Assembly: GCF_001401155.1 (NCBI RefSeq)
Contig: NZ_LJRO01000486.1
Coordinates: forward strand, 1 to 60,298
Length of the DNA stretch: 60,298 nt
Direction: 5' to 3'
From: Pseudomonas tremae
GTDB taxonomy: Bacteria; Pseudomonadota; Gammaproteobacteria; Pseudomonadales; Pseudomonadaceae
This document shows positions 55,783-60,298 of the stretch, one piece after another. The translations under genes were made by a program, and so were the position numbers. Under the pieces are notes generated by a model, which did no database searches, was not told the DNA's origin, and worked only from the letters and a program-made list of their open reading frames with translations. Each line of letters begins with the position of its first letter. Within the stretch, counting starts at the first letter, position 1.

Positions 55783-55811
55783 TGGGGTGTTCCTGGCAGT
55801 GTGCGGCGGGG

Positions 55812-56585
55812 TTATGGCTTGAGCAGGGCCGTGGCGTTTATATCCGGAGTGACGCCGCCGTAATCATTGATGGCGGCAAAGGTCACCTGTATGTCAGGTC
55901 CTGGCTTGAGGCCGTCGAGCAGATAGGACTGGCTGGAAAATGGCCCCACCATTGTCGGGCTGTTGAGTCGAAGGCTTGTGAGTGCGGCCTTCACGTCAAA
56001 GCGTGTGAAGGACACGTGGAATGGCGTAGGGTTTTCCACTCGTAACTGTGTCTTGCCATCGGTCTGGCTGATAGACCATTGCAGATCTTTCAGGCGTGCA
56101 ACCGGGTTGTCCTTGAGCTCGGTGGGCCGGTAAAACAGCTTTATCCGGGTCCGCAACGCGATATTCAGGACATTGCCCGACCCCTGTGTATCCGCTTGAG
56201 GGATCTCCTGAACGTTGAAGTAGAACAGCGACTCCCGATCTCTGGGGAGATTGTTGGGCAAGCCATTGATCTTCAGCTGTTGTTCTTTCTTAGGGTCCAG
56301 CCTGAACAGGGGCGGGGAAGTCAGGAAGGGCACTGCGGTGGTGGTGTCGTCTGCCGCAGTGTTGACCCAGGTCTGCACCGCATAGTGATCCTTGCTGGGG
56401 TTGGAAATGATCAGCGACACGCTGCGTTTGTCGCTGTCGAAAATCACCCGGGTGCCGCTGACTACAAGGGCTGCATGGCTGGACGGTTGAAAGCCGAGCA
56501 TTAAGAGACTGCTCAGAGCGGCAAATGATAAGGTTCGCGCGTGAACCGTCAGTCTTTCCGAAAACATATGTAATACCTGTGTCAT
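55812..56585 (-). CDS. Periplasmic fimbrial chaperone (PapD family)
   Basis: This 257-residue chaperone has a signal peptide (about 38 residues) and two Ig-like domains. The N-terminal domain carries the G1 donor strand with alternating hydrophobics (NVLNIALRTRIKLFYRP) and the conserved PPLFRL and LFYFNV motifs. It caps subunits before transfer to the usher. The start at 56585 follows GGGAG by 8 nt; alternatives are less well placed. It lies between the pilin and usher genes. Confidence 0.93.
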   Translation of the reverse strand: MTQVLHMFSERLTVHARTLSFAALSSLLMLGFQPSSHAALVVSGTRVIFDSDKRSVSLIISNPSKDHYAVQTWVNTAADDTTTAVPFLTSPPLFRLDPKKEQQLKINGLPNNLPRDRESLFYFNVQEIPQADTQGSGNVLNIALRTRIKLFYRPTELKDNPVARLKDLQWSISQTDGKTQLRVENPTPFHVSFTRFDVKAALTSLRLNSPTMVGPFSSQSYLLDGLKPGPDIQVTFAAINDYGGVTPDINATALLKP

Positions 56586-56634
56586 CAAGCGTGCTCCCTG
56601 CACCTCAGGCGAGGGCAGGGAGCAGGGACGTGTG

Positions 56635-57180
56635 TCAGTTTATGGCGACGGAGAAACCCACGTCTGCTTCTGTTGAACCAGGGGTTACTACTGCATCTGT
56701 AGAGCGGAACATGACGGAGAACTTCATGTCGGTAGCAACGGTGGCGCTCAACGGGTAATCAACGGATGGTTTGCCGTTTTCTATCACTGTGCCAGTGTTG
56801 TCTTTCAACACCGCAACGACATTGGTTGCGGAACCGTTTTGCGATTTGAATTTGAAGTATTGGCCCGATGAATCTGCCGCCCCGGTAAACGTCACATTGG
56901 CGACGTAGTTTGTATAGCTGCAGCCTGAACCTGGAGTGAATCGCAGGGCAAAATCTTTGCCACTAACCTCTTGGTCAGGGGCGGTAAAGCGGCTGGCGGC
57001 GACAGTGCCGATGTTGATCTGGCCATTACCCGGCTGACCGGTGATCGGGTCTACTATCTGAATACTGCACGTGGCCGACGTGATATTACCGATGAAGCTT
57101 ATATTGCCAGTATTGGCGAAAGCAGGAGCAGCAGCGGCCATCAGCAGGGTTAATGGCAGGGCGAGCAAAGTGCGTTTCAT
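56635..57180 (-). CDS. Major fimbrial pilin
   Basis: This 181-residue subunit has a signal peptide (about 22 residues, cleavage near AFA-NT), an N-terminal donor-strand segment (GNISFIGNITSATC) and the paired cysteines of pilins (SATCSIQIV and SGCSYTNY). The C terminus ends VGFSVAIN, with no penultimate Tyr, which is atypical for type-1-like pilins. It lies first in the operon, behind AAGGAAT and a 134-bp leader that contains the twin palindrome. Surface polymer formation is expected. Confidence 0.88.
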   Translation of the reverse strand: MKRTLLALPLTLLMAAAAPAFANTGNISFIGNITSATCSIQIVDPITGQPGNGQINIGTVAASRFTAPDQEVSGKDFALRFTPGSGCSYTNYVANVTFTGAADSSGQYFKFKSQNGSATNVVAVLKDNTGTVIENGKPSVDYPLSATVATDMKFSVMFRSTDAVVTPGSTEADVGFSVAIN

Positions 57181-57314
57181 TTGTAATTCCTTTGTAAATG
57201 AATGTCTCGGGATGGCGCATGTCATCTGCGTTACCGAGTCGATAGACGTATTTACGGGTTTACTTATTGCTTGAGTAAACCGCAGCAGTGCCTGTAAGGA
57301 TGATGTGAAACATT

Positions 57315-57332
57315 TGTAGGTTTGGTCCTACA
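57315..57332 (-). promoter_or_regulatory. GacA-like palindrome upstream of the fimbrial operon
   Basis: On the plus strand it reads TGTAGGTTTGGTCCTACA, with the same 6-bp arms as the site at 47944-47961. It lies 134 bp before the pilin start, against 135 bp for the autotransporter. Confidence 0.6.
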
Positions 57333-57455
57333 GGCGGCGTGCAGGTTAGGCGGGTTGGCGGGGTGGTGGAATAGGAAGGTTCCTTGTTTTGGTAGGGGTT
57401 TTTCCTCTTCTATTGTGGGAATTTTCGTAGGTGATTTTTTAGGTGGTGAATCGTG

Positions 57456-57488
57456 ATACACCTGCTTCATAAATTGATGCAGGTGTAT
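57456..57488. repeat. Perfect hairpin after the RHS gene
   Basis: ATACACCTGC and GCAGGTGTAT form a perfect 10-bp stem with a 13-nt loop, 14 bp beyond the RHS stop. No T-run follows on the minus strand, so it may be an RNA-stabilising or recombination-related structure rather than a terminator. Confidence 0.5.
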
Positions 57489-57501
57489 GTGTCGTTGTGC
57501 A

Positions 57502-60298
57502 CTAACGTTTGTAAGTGGATTGGCCTGGGAGTGGGTGGGAGGCGGCATAGTTCATTCCGCTCCTAATCTCTACGTGATGTTTAAATTCTTTATTGTTGGG
57601 GCTCGTTTGTGCTTGCTGTATCGATTCTGTCGTTTGTGTGGAAGCGGGTGATGTAGCGGGTGTTTTTGGTGGTTGAGGAGCAACGTTAGACACGATTTCC
57701 TGTGTTATCGATGCGTGTGGTGTTGTTTGGGTGGCTCTATTCAATGTGTTATTCGCGTCTGTTACAGGAAATAGGCTGTTCACGTGTTCACGCGTCGAGC
57801 TGTTTTTGTACAGCGGATTGTGTCTCACTACACCGTTTTTTCCCATTTTCAGGCCTTTGAAATCGTAAGGCATATTTTCAATTTCAAAAACGTTTTTATA
57901 TGCAATACTTGCTTTTCTAGAAGCGACTTTCATCCCCCACTTACTCATTCCCGCAAAACCTAGTACGCCATTTGCCATACTCAGCACAACACCGTATTTA
58001 AACATTTTATCGGCCTTCTCCGGGTCGCTAGTTGCCAGGCTGACAGTGATCATACTTGCGGATGCGATCTCAGTGGCTATCCCTACACCCACGACCGCCA
58101 TCATGACAGGCGAAAGCGCACCAAATGAGGCTACCGAGAAGGCAATGCCCATCGCTGCAAAACCCCAGGTAAGTGCGATGGCAAGTCCATCGGTCTCGTG
58201 CTGGTTGTAATAAAGCTGACCCACGCTATGCCCGGTCGGGTCCTGAAAGGCAATCGGATTGCCTATGCAGTAACCATAAGGGTTGAGCCCGCCCGCCCCG
58301 AACGGGCTCATCGAGTCCGGGCTGTGAAAACGCATCAGTTCAGGGTTGTAAGCGCGGTAGCCCTTGCCCAGCAGATACCAGCCGCAGGACGGATCGCGTA
58401 CTTCGCCATTGAATGCCAGAAGGCTTTGCAACTCACCGTCATTACTGCTGCGTTCGCCATAAGCTTTATAAACAGCCGTGCGCAATTCTGATTGCTGGAT
58501 TTCGCCGATGACACTGTTGCTCGCATTAGTCATCAATAGCAATGCTGTGCTGGCCGTGTCACCGACCTGTTGCTGGCCAAGGGGTGTATCGCCGTCGCTC
58601 AGGTAGTGAGTTCTGGCCTGACCCTGTACCGTGTTGCTCAGTCGATCTCCTTCATAAAAACGCAACGTGGCAGCGTCACTGCCTTGCGTGACTGTTGTAA
58701 GGTGATTGTGTCCGTCATAGTCATACCGGTTGACCGAAAGACCGCTGCTATTTCTGACACTCATCAGTCTGTTTTGGCTGTCATAAATCAACTGTTGGCC
58801 CTGCTCATCATTGAGCATGTTGCCGTCGTCGTCGTAGACAAAGCTGATCTTGGGAATATAGTCACGAATAGTGTGTATGCCTTCCGTGAGTGAGTAGCTG
58901 ATTTGCATCAACTGACAGGCATCAACGGGCGCGTTGTATTGGTAATCCGCCCTTTCTTTGGAATTGTCGATAAAGTGGGTAATGGAGGCAACGATGTTAT
59001 CCAGCGTATCGAAACGAAACAGCTGACTGATTATTTTACGCCCCTGCCTGTTGCGCGGCAGCGTCGCCCCCGAACAGCTGAACTGCATCAGCCTTCCACG
59101 ATTGTCGTAGGTGAACTCTTCCAGTAACAGACTTTTGCCAGCCTCCTGAAGGTGTCGGCTGAGCAGTTGATCGTCAGCTCTCCATACCTGACGAACAGTG
59201 CGGGCAGGGCGTCCGCTCATGTTCAGGGTGCGCAGTGTTTCCCGCGAGTGTTCATCGTATTCGACAACGGTGTCCAGATAGGCCCCGGACATCATGTCGG
59301 TGGTTCGTGTGCCAGTGGTGCGGCTCAGCGAGTCGTACCTGAATGCTGCTTGCAGTTGCCCTTGTATGACGCTGCTTACTCTCCCGAAGTTGTCATGGCT
59401 GTAAACAGTTCTGATGCCGCTGGCATCCGTGCGTTGCAGTTGCCTGCCAAGTAGCGAGTTAGTGTACCGGGTGGCCCAGGTTTGCCCGCGTGCCTTCCAG
59501 ATATTCTGTTGCAGATGCCCTGCGGCGTCGTATGTATAGCTGCGTTCCCCCTCTCTATTGACTGACTTCAGCATACGTGCGCTTTTTTCATCATATTCAA
59601 AGCTGACGTCGCCATCGGGTGACTGCGTGCGGATCGGCTCTTCGGTCAGGCCCAAATCATAGGTGTAATGAATGGAGGCATTGCTGGGCGTGATGCGCTC
59701 GCTGATTCTCAGGTGGCTGCTGTTGTAGCGATAATTTTCGATGCGCCCACCCGTCCGGAGCTGGATGAGGCGGCCGAGTCCGTCGAACGATTGCTCTCCG
59801 GCAATGACTGCGGCAAGGCGAGCATAGGCAGACTGAACAGTTACTCCACTGGCCAGTTCGGCGATGCTGTGCGCGGCATAACTGCGCAAAACCTTGTCAT
59901 GATTAGGCAGTGTGCTCTCGACCATACGGTCGAAAGTATCGTAGCGATAGCTGCCGATATGGCCCAAGACACTGACTTCCTCAACCATACGACCCAGGCC
60001 GTCGTAGCGATAAAGCTGTTTGCCCATGCTCTGCCTGTCCAGATCAAAGCGCTCCACTGCGTCAGGCTTGCCGAGCAGGTTGAGTTTGCTCTCTACCCGA
60101 CCGTAGTGCTTGTCGGGGTCGTTACGTGCTTGCTGCCAACTGCTTTGAGTCGGCATATAGTGGCCATCTCCGGTTCGCCAGCCAAACGGGTTCATCAAGC
60201 TGTATGCCACCACCCCGTCCGGCCCTGTTTCACTGACCTGCTGACCCCAGTCGTCATAGCCAAAGGTGCTGGTCAGGGTCAGCACCTTGTTGTTCTCG
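57502..60298 (-). CDS. RHS/TccC-like toxin, 5' part outside the window
   Basis: About 930 residues of a larger protein are visible; the frame is open to the window edge. Many YD-type repeats (YRYDTFDRMVE, YDAAGHLQQ, YSHDNFGRVSS) form the shell. The conserved core ends in LNPYGYCIGNPIAFQDPTGHS with the upstream SPDSMSPFG, the pattern of self-cleaving RHS and TccC proteins. A variable 240-residue tip follows, with hydrophobic segments (LAIALTWGFAAMGIAFSV and PVMMAVVGVGIATEIASA) and then a basic, Thr/Pro-rich tail. No immunity gene is next to it, which fits a TccC-like Tc toxin component better than a contact-dependent Rhs effector. The tip is visibly A+T-rich, so it may have been exchanged. Confidence 0.85.
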   Translation of the reverse strand, partial: ENNKVLTLTSTFGYDDWGQQVSETGPDGVVAYSLMNPFGWRTGDGHYMPTQSSWQQARNDPDKHYGRVESKLNLLGKPDAVERFDLDRQSMGKQLYRYDGLGRMVEEVSVLGHIGSYRYDTFDRMVESTLPNHDKVLRSYAAHSIAELASGVTVQSAYARLAAVIAGEQSFDGLGRLIQLRTGGRIENYRYNSSHLRISERITPSNASIHYTYDLGLTEEPIRTQSPDGDVSFEYDEKSARMLKSVNREGERSYTYDAAGHLQQNIWKARGQTWATRYTNSLLGRQLQRTDASGIRTVYSHDNFGRVSSVIQGQLQAAFRYDSLSRTTGTRTTDMMSGAYLDTVVEYDEHSRETLRTLNMSGRPARTVRQVWRADDQLLSRHLQEAGKSLLLEEFTYDNRGRLMQFSCSGATLPRNRQGRKIISQLFRFDTLDNIVASITHFIDNSKERADYQYNAPVDACQLMQISYSLTEGIHTIRDYIPKISFVYDDDGNMLNDEQGQQLIYDSQNRLMSVRNSSGLSVNRYDYDGHNHLTTVTQGSDAATLRFYEGDRLSNTVQGQARTHYLSDGDTPLGQQQVGDTASTALLLMTNASNSVIGEIQQSELRTAVYKAYGERSSNDGELQSLLAFNGEVRDPSCGWYLLGKGYRAYNPELMRFHSPDSMSPFGAGGLNPYGYCIGNPIAFQDPTGHSVGQLYYNQHETDGLAIALTWGFAAMGIAFSVASFGALSPVMMAVVGVGIATEIASASMITVSLATSDPEKADKMFKYGVVLSMANGVLGFAGMSKWGMKVASRKASIAYKNVFEIENMPYDFKGLKMGKNGVVRHNPLYKNSSTREHVNSLFPVTDANNTLNRATQTTPHASITQEIVSNVAPQPPKTPATSPASTQTTESIQQAQTSPNNKEFKHHVEIRSGMNYAASHPLPGQSTYKR

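Larger units (their letters stand above)
57181..57501. other. Region between the pilin gene and the RHS gene
   Basis: There is no gene in these 321 bp. They hold the pilin leader, the 18-bp palindrome at 57315-57332 and a perfect 10-bp hairpin at 57456-57488. No immunity-like frame was found beside the RHS end. Confidence 0.6.

Overview
The window reads as a chromosomal segment of a fluorescent pseudomonad, most likely of the Pseudomonas syringae group. This is recognition from protein sequences and gene order (gltA / sdhCDAB-sucAB-lpdG-sucCD / brnQ / htpG, then fabBA - hybrid kinase - gpsA), which I recall as conserved in Pseudomonas. No database search was possible.

Region 1 (1-13.9 kb) holds an MFS transporter with an IclR regulator, a zinc alcohol dehydrogenase facing an AraC regulator, and the electron-transfer flavoprotein genes etfD and etfBA in divergent orientation. 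These are followed by a three-gene envelope cluster (solute-binding protein, DUF4398 lipoprotein, OmpA-like lipoprotein), a MocR-type regulator and three small genes. The etf intergenic region carries a long inverted repeat that fits the PsrA fatty-acid operator.

Region 2 (14.0-27.2 kb) is central metabolism: gltA faces the sdhCDAB-sucAB-lpdG-sucCD cluster. It encodes citrate synthase, succinate dehydrogenase, 2-oxoglutarate dehydrogenase and succinyl-CoA synthetase, with good sigma-70 promoters on both sides of the shared intergenic region.

Region 3 (27.2-45.4 kb) is ordinary core genome: a GNAT acetyltransferase, brnQ, a small coiled-coil lipoprotein, htpG with a sigma-32-type promoter, a dienelactone hydrolase, fabA-fabB, a hybrid sensor kinase, gpsA, a DUF4389 protein, sixA, a thioesterase, two alpha/beta hydrolases, a DUF4892 protein, an AI-2E/PerM-family membrane protein and an OmpR-type two-component system.

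Region 4 (45.5-60.3 kb) looks accessory and is visibly more A+T-rich. Two related, undescribed Ig-like repeat proteins flank a pertactin-type autotransporter. A complete chaperone-usher fimbrial operon (pilin, chaperone, usher, tip adhesin) follows, then the 3' part of an RHS/TccC-like toxin with a variable 240-residue tip. Everything here points to cell-surface contact. The most interesting signal is a pair of 18-bp palindromes, TGTAGG-N6-CCTACA. One lies 135 bp before the autotransporter start and the other 134 bp before the pilin start, on opposite strands. They resemble the GacA-type NarL/FixJ operator with a symmetric base change, and suggest that one response regulator co-controls the autotransporter and the fimbriae.
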